Of a DNA stretch of 64,000 nt, positions 35,314 through 44,861 are shown piece by piece (positions within the stretch are counted from its first letter, which is position 1; every line of letters starts with the position of its first letter). Source of the DNA: an uncultured delta proteobacterium. GTDB lineage: Bacteria > Desulfobacterota > Desulfovibrionia > Desulfovibrionales > Desulfovibrionaceae. The position numbers and the translations under genes are program-made. A model generated the notes under the pieces. That model saw only the letters and a list, made by a program, of their open reading frames with translations, had not been told where the DNA came from and did no database searches. The DNA lies in NCBI GenBank assembly GCA_900079685.1, contig LT599018.1:762477-826476 (forward strand), given 5' to 3'.

Positions 35314-35661
35314 ATGAGCCTTATCAAGCAGCTTGAAGAAGAACAACTGCGCACGGACCTGCCGCAATTCAAATCCGGCGATATGGTTAAGGTGCATATG
35401 CGTATCGTCGAAGGGGAAAAAGAGCGGGTGCAGATTTTCCAGGGCAACGTCATCCGCATTCACCGCGGCGCTTCCAACGCGACCTTCACCGTCCGTAAAA
35501 TCTCCGACGGTATCGGGGTGGAACGTATCTTCCCCCTGCATTCGCCGCATATCGAAAAAGTGGAACTCGTTTCCGAGGGCCGTGTGCGCCGCTCGCGTCT
35601 TTACTACCTGCGCCTGCGCAAGGGGAAAGCCGCCCGCATCAAGCCCAAGAAAAACTGGTAG
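35314..35661 (+). CDS. rplS: 50S ribosomal protein L19
   Basis: 115 residues of normal length. [38 protein letters not shown] and the C-terminal RRSRLYYLR are family marks. It ends the ribosomal block and is followed by a strong terminator. Confidence 0.97.
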   Translation: MSLIKQLEEEQLRTDLPQFKSGDMVKVHMRIVEGEKERVQIFQGNVIRIHRGASNATFTVRKISDGIGVERIFPLHSPHIEKVELVSEGRVRRSRLYYLRLRKGKAARIKPKKNW

Positions 35662-35668
35662 AACGCAA

Positions 35669-35696
35669 AAACCGGCCGCCAAGGCCGGTTTTTTTT
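35669..35696 (+). terminator. Rho-independent terminator of rplS
   Basis: AACCGGCC, loop GCCAA, GGCCGGTT, then eight T. It ends thirteen bases before the rnhB start, so rnhB needs readthrough or its own promoter. Confidence 0.9.
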
Positions 35697-35708
35697 ATGG
35701 GGAACATC

Positions 35709-36368
35709 ATGGCCCTATCCCCGCGCACAGTGGATATCGCCGCCTTTACCGGACATATCGGCATTGACGAAGCCGGCCGCGGCTGCCTTGCCGGCCCCGT
35801 TGTCGCGGCCGCGGTTCTCTTCGCGCCGGATTTTTCCTTTCAGGACGTCCTCCCCGGCCTCGATGATTCCAAAAAGCTGACGGCCAAAACCCGCGAAAAA
35901 CTGTTCCCCGCCATCAAAGAGGCCGCCGTGTGCTGGAGCCTGGGGCTGGCCTGGCCGGAAGAGATCGACCGCATCAATATCCTGAACGCCACCTTCCGGG
36001 CCATGGGCCGGGCCGTTGTCGGCTTACGACTGGCCGCCCTGCCGCCGCTGGTCATAGACGGCAACCACTGCATCCGGCCCGACGCCTGGCAGGCAGTAAG
36101 CCGCGCGCCCGTTCCGCCGCAATGCGCGGTCATTGACGGCGACGCGCTCGTTCCCCAGATCGCGGCGGCATCCGTGCTGGCGAAAACGTTCCGCGACCGG
36201 TTGATGCTGCGCCTTGACGCTCGCCACCCCGGGTACGGCTTCGCCGTCCACAAAGGCTACGGGACCAAGGACCACCGCGAGGCCGTAACACGGCTCGGCG
36301 CCTGCCGCCTGCACAGAAAGACGTTCCGGGGCGTCCGGGAAGAGGAACGGCAGCTGACGCTGTTCTAA
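35709..36368 (+). CDS. rnhB: Ribonuclease HII
   Basis: 219 residues. It removes ribonucleotides from RNA-DNA hybrids. The motif GIDEAGRGCLAGP carries the first catalytic acids; LDDSKKLT, IDGNH (Asp), and ASVLAKTFRD with the HPGYGFAVHKGYGT segment follow in family order. GGGGAA precedes the ATG at 35709; an ATG at 35697 lies on the terminator and has no ribosome site. Confidence 0.95.
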   Translation: MALSPRTVDIAAFTGHIGIDEAGRGCLAGPVVAAAVLFAPDFSFQDVLPGLDDSKKLTAKTREKLFPAIKEAAVCWSLGLAWPEEIDRINILNATFRAMGRAVVGLRLAALPPLVIDGNHCIRPDAWQAVSRAPVPPQCAVIDGDALVPQIAAASVLAKTFRDRLMLRLDARHPGYGFAVHKGYGTKDHREAVTRLGACRLHRKTFRGVREEERQLTLF

Positions 36369-36518
36369 TCGCCGCCCCGGCATCTCCCGCCCGCCAGCCG
36401 ATTGCCTTTTGCCGGAGGATGCTATACCTCACAAGAATGCCGCCGGGACAGGCGTTTTTTCCGCGCGGCGCCTTCCATGCTTTTGCAGAAACCCCGGAAC
36501 CTCGCCGACGCAATGACC

Positions 36519-36971
36519 ATGCCGCCGAAAACAGACATGCGAGCCGCCCACATAGCCACCGGGCTTCACGGTGAAGAAGAAGCCCTGCGCTACCTTTCCC
36601 ACAGGGGATTCCGCCTGGCAGCCCAAAATTGGCGGCCCTGCGGCAGGGCCAGGAATCTTGAGCTCGACCTGGTGGGGGAGTGGGAAAAATCCCTGGTGTT
36701 CGTCGAGGTGAAAACACGCCACACTCTTGCCGCTGGAACGTTCGACGGCCCGGCGGGGTTGCGCGGCTTTACCCCGGCGAAGCAACGGACCATGGTCCGC
36801 GCGGCCCGCGCCTATTTGATGGAAACCGGCCAGTGGGAGAAACCTTGCCGCTTCGACCTTGTCTGCATCACCCTCTTACCCGGCACAGTGCCGCAGGTGG
36901 ACCATTACCGTGACGTCATCGAACTCGGGCAAACTCTGGATAGTGGCGACGCCTCTTGGCAACCCTGGTGA
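36519..36971 (+). CDS. YraN/UPF0102-type putative endonuclease
   Basis: 150 residues from this start. The nuclease-like core HGEEEALRYLSHRGFRLAAQNWR, then LELDL and VFVEVKTR matches the YraN family, which has a Holliday-junction-resolvase-like fold of uncertain role. The start is not decided: ATG codons at 36477, 36513 and 36537 are also in frame and none has a clear ribosome site. I chose 36519 because it leaves about 20 residues before the core. The 3' end overlaps rsmI by 62 bases. Confidence 0.75.
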   Translation: MPPKTDMRAAHIATGLHGEEEALRYLSHRGFRLAAQNWRPCGRARNLELDLVGEWEKSLVFVEVKTRHTLAAGTFDGPAGLRGFTPAKQRTMVRAARAYLMETGQWEKPCRFDLVCITLLPGTVPQVDHYRDVIELGQTLDSGDASWQPW

Positions 36972-37758
36972 CCTGTCCCCCAGAGCCAGAGAGATCCTTG
37001 CCGCCGCCGACCTGGTACTCGCTGAGGATACCAGGCGCTCGGGCACGCTCCTTGCCGCCTGCGGCGTAGCGGCAAAGCGTTTTTCCAGCCTGCACGACCA
37101 CAATGAAAAAAGCCGCCTCGCGGGCGTCCTGGAAGAGTTGCAAAACGGCGCCGTGGCCGCGCTTGTCTCCGACGCCGGTACTCCGCTCGTATCGGACCCC
37201 GGGTATCAGCTGGTAAAAGCCTGCCGTGAAGCGGGCATTGCCGTCGCCCCGGTGCCGGGCCCCTGCGCGCCCGTTGCCGCTCTTTCGGCCAGCGGCCTCC
37301 CGCCGATGCCCTTTACCTTTTTGGGGTTCCCGCCCCGGTCCAAAGGGGACATCCGGAAATTTTTTGCCCCGTACGCCTCTTTAATGACCACCCTTATTTT
37401 TTTTGAGCGGAAGGACCGCCTCGTCGAGACCCTTGCCCTCGCCTACGAGATATTGGGGAACCGGGTGGGCTGCATCGCGCGGGAAATAACCAAAACCTAC
37501 GAAGAGTTCATCCCCTTCGCCCTGGACGAGGACGTGGAAAAAACCTTCGCCGGGCGCGAGTTGCTGGGAGAAATCACGGTTGTGCTCGGCCCGCCGGAGC
37601 ATGTGGCTGCCGCGCCGGAAAACGACGTTCTCGCCATACTGCGGGAGCAGAAGGAACTTGCGCCGGACGCCAAACCCCGCGCCATTGCCCGGAAAACGCA
37701 ACAACTCGTCACCGGTTGGAGCGTTGATGAGGTCTATGCCCTACTGCGCCGCCTCTAG
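36910..37758 (+). CDS. rsmI: 16S rRNA (cytidine-1402-2'-O)-methyltransferase RsmI
   Basis: 282 residues. A tetrapyrrole-methylase fold acting on C1402 of 16S rRNA. Typical segments are LWIVATPLGNPGDLSPRA, LAEDTRRSG, SDAGTPLVSDPG, PVPGPCA and REITKTYEEF. I start at a GTG with AGGTGG upstream, which leaves eight residues before LWIVATP, the normal distance. This gives a 62-base overlap with yraN. Confidence 0.93.
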   Translation: MTSSNSGKLWIVATPLGNPGDLSPRAREILAAADLVLAEDTRRSGTLLAACGVAAKRFSSLHDHNEKSRLAGVLEELQNGAVAALVSDAGTPLVSDPGYQLVKACREAGIAVAPVPGPCAPVAALSASGLPPMPFTFLGFPPRSKGDIRKFFAPYASLMTTLIFFERKDRLVETLALAYEILGNRVGCIAREITKTYEEFIPFALDEDVEKTFAGRELLGEITVVLGPPEHVAAAPENDVLAILREQKELAPDAKPRAIARKTQQLVTGWSVDEVYALLRRL

Positions 37759-37844
37759 CCCTTATATTTTCCCCGCGCCGAAACGCTCACGGCCGCCTAT
37801 ATCCCGGTTTATTTCCGTGAAGAAATGCCGTATACTTATCGGCA

Positions 37845-38573
37845 ATGCGCACCACACCCCACACTCCCTTCCTGCGTGTCTTTCTGCGCACCTATTTTGT
37901 AGGTGCCGCATTTAACATGCACGGTTTGCAAAACGTGGGATTCATGTACGCCATGGACCCGGGGCTGGCCGCCATCCATACTGACCCCGCGGAACTGCGC
38001 AAAGCGCGGAACCGGTATGCCCGGCATTATAACTGCCACCCGTACTGGACGCCCCTTGTCACCGGCATGCTGCTGCATACCGAGACGGAAATAGCCAAAG
38101 GCCGCATGTCTCCCGACACCTTGGGCTCCATCAAGGATACTGCCGTCAACACGTTGTCCGCGTTGGGAGATTCCGTTTTCGGCGGCACGCTTTTGGTTAC
38201 CTGGGCCCTCGCCATGGCGGCGCTGTTCGTCAGCGGGCACGGCGAACTTGCGTTTGCCGGCAGCATCGCGCTTTTCCTGGCGTTGCAGCTGTTCAAACTC
38301 GGCACGTTTGTGGCCGGGCTGCGGTACGGCCTTTCAACGCTGTTCTGGTTGCGCCGCTGGAACCTTATCAACTGGGGCGACAGGCTTAAAATCGGCAATA
38401 CCGCCCTCCTGCTTCTTTTTCTGGTGCTTTGCCTGCCGGAGAAAGACAACCCCGCCCTCTGGGGGCTGGCGGTGGTGTGCATCATACTCGCCACGTGGCT
38501 AGCCGCGCGGCTGCATGTGCCCAGATCCCTGCTCGCCCTTGTGGCGACAACCGCTATTTTGCTGCTTCTGTAG
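37845..38573 (+). CDS. PTS mannose-family IID component
   Basis: 242 residues. The N-terminal RTYFVGAAFNMHGLQNVGFMYAMDPGL is the mannose/fructose/sorbose IID signature; a membrane segment series follows from about residue 125 to the end. It is shorter than Escherichia coli ManZ (about 285). IIA, IIB and IIC are not in this window, so transport by this copy would need partners elsewhere, or the system may be regulatory. HPr and Enzyme I follow at once. Confidence 0.85.
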   Translation: MRTTPHTPFLRVFLRTYFVGAAFNMHGLQNVGFMYAMDPGLAAIHTDPAELRKARNRYARHYNCHPYWTPLVTGMLLHTETEIAKGRMSPDTLGSIKDTAVNTLSALGDSVFGGTLLVTWALAMAALFVSGHGELAFAGSIALFLALQLFKLGTFVAGLRYGLSTLFWLRRWNLINWGDRLKIGNTALLLLFLVLCLPEKDNPALWGLAVVCIILATWLAARLHVPRSLLALVATTAILLLL

Positions 38574-38623
38574 CGGGTCTGTGCTGTAAACTCCGCCCCG
38601 GGCGGGACGAAAGGATTATAATT

Positions 38624-38926
38624 TTGGAAACAATCCAGCAACGCGCTCCCGGAGAATATGAGACAACGGTCATCATAACCAACGAGCTCGGCCTGCACGC
38701 GCGCCCGGCGGCCCTTGTCGCGAAGACCGCCCAGCAGTTCGCGGCCAACGTGACGCTGGAAGCCGACAACAGGCAAGTTGACGCCAAAAGCATTCTTGAT
38801 ATCCTGTCTCTCGCCGCGGGCAAAGGGACCGCCCTGACGGTCAGGGGCACGGGCGACGATGCGGAAGACTGCATCAAAACCATTGCCGATCTGGTGCGCG
38901 TCCAGTTCCAAGAGGAGTCCGCATGA
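38624..38926 (+). CDS. ptsH: Phosphocarrier protein HPr (TTG start)
   Basis: 100 residues. The phosphorylated His is His25 in TNELGLHARPAALVAK. Ser56 in DAKSILDILSLAAGKG is where HPr kinase would act in organisms that have one. No ATG or GTG lies before the domain in this frame that is not far upstream inside the IID gene; TTG at 38624 has AAGGA eight to nine bases before it. The stop overlaps the Enzyme I start by four bases. Confidence 0.88.
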   Translation: METIQQRAPGEYETTVIITNELGLHARPAALVAKTAQQFAANVTLEADNRQVDAKSILDILSLAAGKGTALTVRGTGDDAEDCIKTIADLVRVQFQEESA

Positions 38927-40695
38927 CACGTAAAGTCCTGCACGGGGTTGCCGTCTCCGCCGGTATTGCCATCGGCAGGGCCTTCTTTCTTAACAGGGGT
39001 TCCCGCGCCGATTTCGTGGACGGCTTCGTGCCCCTGTATCGTATGGACGCGGAAATATTCCGCCTCGATGCGGCCTTTGCCGCTACCCATGAGGAAATAG
39101 AAAACGCGCAAAAACGCGTTGCCCCCGATCAGAAAGAGCAACTGGGCATTTTGGCCGCCCACCTCATGATCTGCAAGGATCCCAAATTCATCACGGCCGC
39201 GCGCGCCAACATCCGGGAAAAAAACCTGCCGGCCGAACAGGCCGTGACCGAAGCCTCCAACGAAATCGCCAAACTGTTCGACTCGCTGGAAGACACCTAC
39301 TTCCGCGAGCGGGTCAATGACCTGAAAGCCATTGCCGCGAAAATTATCCGGCACCTGGGCGGGGGCGGCCTCACCTCCCTGCCGGATGAGCCGGTCATCC
39401 TTCTCGCGCACGACCTTACCCCGGCGGATACGCTCGCCCTCCCCCTGGATCGGGTTTTGGCCTTCGCCACCGAGGAAGGCGGCCGGACGGGCCATACCGG
39501 CATTCTGGCCCGGAGCCTCCAGCTTCCGGCGGTCGTCGGCATCAGCGGCATGGAGGAAGGCATCGCGGACGGGGATACCATCATCCTCGACGCGTTGCGC
39601 GGGCTCGTGCTCATAAAGCCGGACCAGGCTCTCACAACCCGGTACCAGAATATCAAAACACGGTACGCCTCGTTCCAGAAGCTCATCATCGATCAAGCCG
39701 AGATCCCGGCGGAAACGCTCGACGGGATGCATATCGCCGTGCGCGGCAACATTGAAATGCCCCGGGAAGCGGAGCGCGTGCTGAAAAACGGCGGCGAGGG
39801 CGTGGGGCTGTACCGGACGGAGTTCGGGTTCATCACCCGCACGAGCATTCCTTCGGAAAGCGAGCTGTACGCGGAGTATTCCGAACTGCTGACCCGCATG
39901 GCGCCCCACAAGGTTACCTTCCGCACCCTGGATGTGGGCGCGGACAAGATGCACTGGAGCCAGAAAAACCTGCAGGAAGCCAACCCCGCGCTGGGCCTCC
40001 GGGCCATCAGGTTCTGCCTGCGCAACCAGTATGTGTTCCGCCGCCAGCTCCGGGCCATTTTGCGGGCCAGCGTGCACGGCAACGCCGCCCTCATGTTCCC
40101 CCTCATTTCCGGAGTCAGGGAGTTGCGGCAGGCGAAAGCCATTCTCAATGAGGTCAAGCAGGAACTCGACGCCTCCAACGTGCCCTTTGACCGCGACATC
40201 CCGGTGGGCATCATGATCGAGTTGCCCTCCTCCATCATGATCGCCGACGCCCTGGCTCTTGAAGTCGATTTTTTCAGCATCGGGACGAACGATCTCATCC
40301 AGTACACGCTGGGCATCGACCGGGTGAACAAGCACGTGGCGTACCTGTACCAGCCCCTGCACCCGGCCATCATCCGGGGCATCAAGCTCGTCGCGGACGC
40401 CGCCCACCAGACGGGCATATCCATCAGCGTCTGCGGGGAAATGGCCTCCGACCCTTACTGCCTCGCGATTTTACTCGGCATGGGCATCAACGATTTTTCC
40501 ATGGCTCCCCAGGCCATTCCGGGGATCAAACACATTTTACGCAACATCGATATGGAAGAATGCCGAGGGCTTTTGAACCAGGTCATCGGCGCCGCCACCG
40601 TTGAAGGCGTCAACAGGATAGCCCGGCAAACCCTGTCCCAGCGGTTCGCCGAGGAGCTTCCCTTCTTCCTCTCGGTTCTGGACACGGAAGAATGA
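38923..40695 (+). CDS. ptsI: PTS Enzyme I (phosphoenolpyruvate-protein phosphotransferase)
   Basis: 590 residues, complete. It autophosphorylates from phosphoenolpyruvate and passes the phosphate to HPr. The active His is His191 in [14 protein letters not shown]; the PEP-binding barrel has [17 protein letters not shown], the metal and PEP site in [32 protein letters not shown] and the late Cys in [14 protein letters not shown] overlaps at both ends couple it to HPr and SmpB. Confidence 0.96.
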   Translation: MTRKVLHGVAVSAGIAIGRAFFLNRGSRADFVDGFVPLYRMDAEIFRLDAAFAATHEEIENAQKRVAPDQKEQLGILAAHLMICKDPKFITAARANIREKNLPAEQAVTEASNEIAKLFDSLEDTYFRERVNDLKAIAAKIIRHLGGGGLTSLPDEPVILLAHDLTPADTLALPLDRVLAFATEEGGRTGHTGILARSLQLPAVVGISGMEEGIADGDTIILDALRGLVLIKPDQALTTRYQNIKTRYASFQKLIIDQAEIPAETLDGMHIAVRGNIEMPREAERVLKNGGEGVGLYRTEFGFITRTSIPSESELYAEYSELLTRMAPHKVTFRTLDVGADKMHWSQKNLQEANPALGLRAIRFCLRNQYVFRRQLRAILRASVHGNAALMFPLISGVRELRQAKAILNEVKQELDASNVPFDRDIPVGIMIELPSSIMIADALALEVDFFSIGTNDLIQYTLGIDRVNKHVAYLYQPLHPAIIRGIKLVADAAHQTGISISVCGEMASDPYCLAILLGMGINDFSMAPQAIPGIKHILRNIDMEECRGLLNQVIGAATVEGVNRIARQTLSQRFAEELPFFLSVLDTEE

Positions 40696-41159
40696 GCACC
40701 AAGAAAAAAACCTCGCCCGGCATGATCGCGCAGAACAAAAAAGCCAGGCATTATTACGAACTGCTGGAGTTTTACGAAGCCGGCCTCGTCCTGACGGGGT
40801 CGGAAGTGAAAAGCATCCGGGCCGGGCACGTGAGTTTTCATGACGCGTACGCCACGTTCAGGAACGGCGAGGCCTTCCTTGTGGGCGTACGCATAGCGCC
40901 CTATGCCAACGCCGGATACAGCCAGCATGACCCGGACAGGGACAAAAAACTCTTGCTCCACGTGCGGGAAATCGCGGTATTGGCTTCCCGCGTGGAACAG
41001 AAGGGCCTTACCGTCGTGCCGGTGAACCTGCATTTCAAAGCCGGGAAGATCAAGGTGGAGTTGGCCGTCGGCAAGGGTAAAAAGATGCACGACCAGCGGG
41101 ACGACCTCAAAGAAGCGGCCGAGGCGCGCGACCTGCAGCGCGAGCTGGCCCGCTACTGA
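40692..41159 (+). CDS. smpB: SsrA-binding protein SmpB
   Basis: 155 residues. It binds tmRNA in ribosome rescue. [35 protein letters not shown] and [29 protein letters not shown] are diagnostic. Translationally coupled to ptsI by a four-base overlap; the glycosyltransferase starts five bases after its stop. Confidence 0.96.
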   Translation: MSTKKKTSPGMIAQNKKARHYYELLEFYEAGLVLTGSEVKSIRAGHVSFHDAYATFRNGEAFLVGVRIAPYANAGYSQHDPDRDKKLLLHVREIAVLASRVEQKGLTVVPVNLHFKAGKIKVELAVGKGKKMHDQRDDLKEAAEARDLQRELARY

Positions 41160-41163
41160 CCCC

Positions 41164-42804
41164 ATGAATATCCTCGTTATCAACCTGACCCGGTTCGGCG
41201 ACCTGCTGCAAAGCGCGGCGGCCGTGCGCGTGCTGGCTCACTCTGATAACGGGGAGCGGAACCGGATAGGGGTTGTCTGCCTTGAAAACTTCATTGCCGG
41301 GGCCGAACTGCTGCCGGGTGTGACGGATATCTATCCCCTGCCCGCCGCGAAGATCATGAACCTGTGCAACGCGGGAAAACTTCCCCCTCCCGCCGGGGCG
41401 GCGGCCAAAGGCCCGGCCGCCTGGCTCGGCGGGCTCGGCTGCCTTCACGAATGGGCCGCCGCGATCGGGGACGGTTTCGCGCCGGACGCCGTCTGCAATA
41501 TTTCCCCGTCCACGCCGTCCTCCCTTCTGGGGAGGCTGCTGGCCGGGACCAGCCCTTTTTTCGGCTTCACCCTGGACGAATTCGGGTTCGCGCACGCGAC
41601 GAGCCTCTGGGCCTCGTTCATCCAGGGCGCGTCCAGCGCCCGCGTGACCAGCCCGTTCAACATCGTGGACCTTTTCCGCAAGGTCGCGGGGCCTGAGAGC
41701 GCGCGAACCGAAGCTTCCCTGCTCCCGGTTCCGGAATCCTCCGTCGCCGCCATGCGGGAGCGCCTCCTTTCCCTCGCCGGGGGAAGCCCCAAAGGGTTCG
41801 TTACGCTGCAACTCGGCGCCAGCGCGGATATCCGCCGCTGGCCGGTAGCCTCTTTCGCGGCAGTCGGCGCCGCCCTGTGGCGGGAGCACCGCCTCTGCCC
41901 CGTGCTCGTCGGCACCAAAAGCGAGCTTGCTCTCGGCGAGGAATACGCGGCCCGCGCAACGGGTCCTTTCGTAAACCTGATGGGCAAGACCGGCCTGACG
42001 GAGCTTGCCGCCGCCCTGGCCGCGTCCTCCCTGTGCATCAGCAACGATACGGGCACGCTGCACTTGGCGTCGGGCCTTTCCGTGCCCGTTCTCGGCATCT
42101 ACCTCGCCACGGCCCAGCCCTGGGATACGGGCCCCTATGCCGGGGACAACTGTTCCCTGGAACCGGAACTCGCGTGCCACCCCTGCGATTTCGGCACATC
42201 CTGCCCCAACGGGTATGCCTGCCACAGGGCCGTCACTCCCGAAGTTGTTTTTGCCCTGGCCGATGCCAAACTGCGCGAAAACGTCTGGGACGCGGCAAAC
42301 TTTGCCGCCTGCCCCACTCCACTCGGCGCGCGGGTATGGAAAAGCACGTACGACGCCTTCGGTTTTGCGGATCTTTGCTCCCTCTCCGGGCACGAAAAAG
42401 AAAGCCGGACACAGTGGATGCGGCTGCAACGCCACCTGTATCGCCAGTTTTTTGACAAAAAACCGGGAACACCGTTCACGCCGGCCCCGTTTACCGCTCC
42501 CCTGTCCCTGGACCCTGAAACCGGGACCACCCTCGCCCGCGCCTGCGACGAGATTCTCGCCTTGTTTGACGCGCTGCTGCAACAGGCCGCCATGCTTGCT
42601 CAAACCCCCCTCCCCCCTGTCCGGGACAGGTTTTTCCGGACCTGGCACCGGCTTGCCGCGCACCTGCGCTCCCAGCCCGTTTTCGCGGCCATCGCCTTCA
42701 GCTGGCAGACCGAAGCCATGGGGCAGGCCGAAATGGATTCCGCCATCGCCCTTGCGCGGCAATACCACGACTTTTTTTCCTTTCTCCGGTCGCTCCTCCC
42801 GTAA
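41164..42804 (+). CDS. GT9-family glycosyltransferase (ADP-heptose-type)
   Basis: 546 residues, longer than a typical heptosyltransferase (about 350). The first 360 residues follow the family: MNILVINLTRFGDLLQSAAAVRVL, TLQLGASADIRRWPVASFAAVG, and the donor-site SNDTGTLHLASGLSVPVLGIY. About 180 further residues have no family I can name; they are helical and contain CHPCDFGTSCPNGYAC-type cysteines at their start. It probably adds a sugar to lipopolysaccharide or a protein; acceptor unknown. Next to smpB on the same strand. Confidence 0.82.
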   Translation: MNILVINLTRFGDLLQSAAAVRVLAHSDNGERNRIGVVCLENFIAGAELLPGVTDIYPLPAAKIMNLCNAGKLPPPAGAAAKGPAAWLGGLGCLHEWAAAIGDGFAPDAVCNISPSTPSSLLGRLLAGTSPFFGFTLDEFGFAHATSLWASFIQGASSARVTSPFNIVDLFRKVAGPESARTEASLLPVPESSVAAMRERLLSLAGGSPKGFVTLQLGASADIRRWPVASFAAVGAALWREHRLCPVLVGTKSELALGEEYAARATGPFVNLMGKTGLTELAAALAASSLCISNDTGTLHLASGLSVPVLGIYLATAQPWDTGPYAGDNCSLEPELACHPCDFGTSCPNGYACHRAVTPEVVFALADAKLRENVWDAANFAACPTPLGARVWKSTYDAFGFADLCSLSGHEKESRTQWMRLQRHLYRQFFDKKPGTPFTPAPFTAPLSLDPETGTTLARACDEILALFDALLQQAAMLAQTPLPPVRDRFFRTWHRLAAHLRSQPVFAAIAFSWQTEAMGQAEMDSAIALARQYHDFFSFLRSLLP

Positions 42805-42822
42805 TTCCTTGTCTCCCTTGCC

Positions 42823-42840
42823 TTGGCCCGCTCTTTGCAA
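42823..42840 (+). promoter_or_regulatory. Sigma-54 promoter candidate
   Basis: TTGGCCCGCTCTTTGCAA matches the -24/-12 consensus: GG and GC are separated by ten bases, with TGGC and TTGCA intact. It lies 55 bases before the start codon of the 201-residue gene, and a GGGAGG ribosome site is between them. Confidence 0.7.
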
Positions 42841-42894
42841 AAGGATCAGCGCTTCGTGCAAAAATTGCCACTTATGCAACGGGAGGTATATGCA

Positions 42895-43500
42895 ATGATC
42901 ATTATTGACGGCCGCCAGAGCTCCATGGAAATAGGCAACTTCGCCAACCTGGAAGAAATTCTGGTCAAGGTTATGGAACAGGAAGTCGTGTCCGACCACA
43001 TCGTCACGGACGTTATCGTCAACCAGGAAGCGTTTACGGAAATTTACCCGCACCACGCCGAAGACGTCGAAATTGACGAAATCCAAAGCGTCGAAGTGCG
43101 GACCATGTCCGTGGATCAGATGGCCGGTGAAGTCAGCCAGGAGCTGTTCACCGTCGTCAAGATCTTGCAGAACGGTTCCAAGGGCGTCGCCAATTTCCTG
43201 CGCCAGGGGGATATTGCCGAGGGTCTGGAAGTGCTCCAGGATCTGCTTGACGTCACCCGGAATTTCCTGACCACCATCAGCGTGCTGCACCAGCGCTTCC
43301 CCCAGGCCGATACGGCCCTGTTTGAGGAAACCGCCGGCAGCCTCGACAAACTGCTTATCGAAATGTGCGACGTCATGACCGAACAGGACTGGCTTCTGCT
43401 CGCGGACCTTCTTGAGTACGAATTCATCCCCGCCTGCGAGGAGTGGGAGCAGATTATCGGCGGTTTTGTGAAGGATATCGCCGCGTCCAAGGTGGAATAA
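42895..43500 (+). CDS. Acidic helical protein, probably motility-related
   Basis: 201 residues, strongly acidic. No domain is recognised with certainty. The N-terminal part (IIIDGRQSSMEIGNFANLEEILVKVMEQE) is followed by helical segments (VSQELFTVVKILQNGSKGVANFLRQGDIAEGLEVLQDLLDVTRNFL). The ATG at 42895 has GGGAGG upstream. A sigma-54-type promoter and the FlgN/FliT-like gene three bases downstream suggest a flagellar accessory role; this is inference from context. Confidence 0.7.
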   Translation: MIIIDGRQSSMEIGNFANLEEILVKVMEQEVVSDHIVTDVIVNQEAFTEIYPHHAEDVEIDEIQSVEVRTMSVDQMAGEVSQELFTVVKILQNGSKGVANFLRQGDIAEGLEVLQDLLDVTRNFLTTISVLHQRFPQADTALFEETAGSLDKLLIEMCDVMTEQDWLLLADLLEYEFIPACEEWEQIIGGFVKDIAASKVE

Positions 43501-43502
43501 CA

Positions 43503-43850
43503 ATGCATGAAAGTCTGCGTCTGTATGATGCCTGCCTGACGATCCTTGAGCAGGAGGCCGAAGCCCTCGACAATGAAGACGAGGAGCGGCTCCAGGAGTT
43601 GTGCGAACAACGCGCGCGGCTCATGGAAGAGGCCTGGAAAAAGCGGGACGGGTGCGACCCCTCCCTGCTCGTGGAACGGCTGGAACGCATCGGAAAGGCC
43701 CAGGACTCGCTTGCCGCCAACGCGCGGACGCATACTGAAACGTTGCGTCTCGCGCTGAAAAACAGCCGTCAGGAATCCACCCGCCTGGCCGGTTACGGCA
43801 AAGCGCTGGGCAGTGGACAAAACATGTCTTTGTTGCGTAAAGAAGGCTGA
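43503..43850 (+). CDS. FlgN/FliT-like coiled-coil protein
   Basis: 115 residues, almost all helix: LYDACLTILEQEAEALDNEDEERLQELCEQRARLMEEAW, then a second helix. The length and the E/R-rich N-terminal helix pattern are like flagellar export chaperones FlgN and FliT. No diagnostic residue makes this firm. It begins two bases after the preceding stop and ends at a strong terminator, so the sigma-54-linked unit has two genes. Confidence 0.6.
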   Translation: MHESLRLYDACLTILEQEAEALDNEDEERLQELCEQRARLMEEAWKKRDGCDPSLLVERLERIGKAQDSLAANARTHTETLRLALKNSRQESTRLAGYGKALGSGQNMSLLRKEG

Positions 43851-43880
43851 AGGCGGACGCGCCGGATGTACCGGGATCGC

Positions 43881-43914
43881 GCGCCGTAACGAACGTTGCG
43901 GCGCTCTTTTTTTT
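43881..43914 (+). terminator. Rho-independent terminator before rmlA
   Basis: GCGCCGTAACG and CGTTGCGGCGC form an 11-bp stem with G-T pairs and a two- to four-base loop, followed by TC and eight T. Confidence 0.88.
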
Positions 43915-43941
43915 GCAATACCGCTCTAGTGGAGACACATC

Positions 43942-44814
43942 ATGCCGAAAAAATGGAAAGGTATCATTCTCGCCGGCGGCTCGGGCACCCGACTCTATCC
44001 CCTGACACGCAGCGTCAGCAAACAGCTGATGCCCGTCTACAACAAACCCATGATCTATTACCCGCTCTCCGTGCTCATGCTGGCGGGAATCCGCGATATC
44101 GCCGTCATTTCGACCCCCGAACACCTTCCACTCTTTTCCAGCCTCCTGGAAGACGGTTCCCGCCTCGGCTGCTCCTTTTCCTATATCCCGCAGCCCAAAC
44201 CGGAAGGCATTGCCCAGGCTTTTTTACTGGCCGCCGACTTCATCGGCGACGACAACGTCTGCCTGGTGCTGGGGGACAACATCTTTTTCGGCCACGGGCT
44301 CGCGCAATGCCTTAACTCGGCGGTAAGCCGGGAAACGGGCGCCACGGTCTTCGCCTACCATGTCAGCGACCCGGAGCGGTACGGCGTCGTCGCGTTCGAC
44401 GCGGCCAACAAGGCTGTCAGCATTGAGGAAAAACCCGCTGTTCCCCAATCGAACTTCGCGGTTACCGGCCTGTATTTTTACGACAACCGCGTTGTGGACG
44501 TCGCCCGGTCCCTCCGCCCGTCCGCCAGGGGCGAGCTGGAAATAACCGACGTCAACAACCGGTATCTGGAACAAAATTCCCTGTTTGTGGAAACCATGGG
44601 TCGGGGCATCGCCTGGCTGGATACCGGCACGCACGATTCCCTTCTGGCCGCGGCCACCTTTGTGCAGGCCGTGGAGCAGCGGCAGGGGCTGAAAGTCGCC
44701 TGCGTGGAAGAAATTGCATGGCGCCAGGGCTTTATTTCCACCGGGGAATTGCATAGTATCGGCCGCGAGTTCGCCAAATCCGGATACGGCGAATATCTTC
44801 TGTCTCTAAAGTAA
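43942..44814 (+). CDS. rmlA: Glucose-1-phosphate thymidylyltransferase
   Basis: 290 residues. It forms dTDP-glucose from dTTP and glucose 1-phosphate, the first step to dTDP-rhamnose. The [33 protein letters not shown] terminus and LGDNIFFG, then [20 protein letters not shown] are full-length family marks. GGAG precedes the ATG. rmlC follows after 47 bases; rmlB and rmlD are not in the window. Confidence 0.96.
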   Translation: MPKKWKGIILAGGSGTRLYPLTRSVSKQLMPVYNKPMIYYPLSVLMLAGIRDIAVISTPEHLPLFSSLLEDGSRLGCSFSYIPQPKPEGIAQAFLLAADFIGDDNVCLVLGDNIFFGHGLAQCLNSAVSRETGATVFAYHVSDPERYGVVAFDAANKAVSIEEKPAVPQSNFAVTGLYFYDNRVVDVARSLRPSARGELEITDVNNRYLEQNSLFVETMGRGIAWLDTGTHDSLLAAATFVQAVEQRQGLKVACVEEIAWRQGFISTGELHSIGREFAKSGYGEYLLSLK

Positions 44815-44861
44815 CAGACAGTTACGCCCTTCGGGAAAACACGCACGCACAGGATGACCAC

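Noticed and set aside
38429..38623. HPr starting at 38429
   Set aside because: This would overlap most of the end of the IID gene and add 65 Arg/Ala-rich residues to a small, well-defined domain.
38554..40407. Minus-strand open frame of 617 codons across ptsH and ptsI
   Set aside because: Antisense to two certain genes; composition is typical of a shadow frame.
41107..43503. Minus-strand open frame of 798 codons
   Set aside because: It covers the glycosyltransferase and the sigma-54-linked gene in antisense and contains only Gly/Arg-rich sequence.
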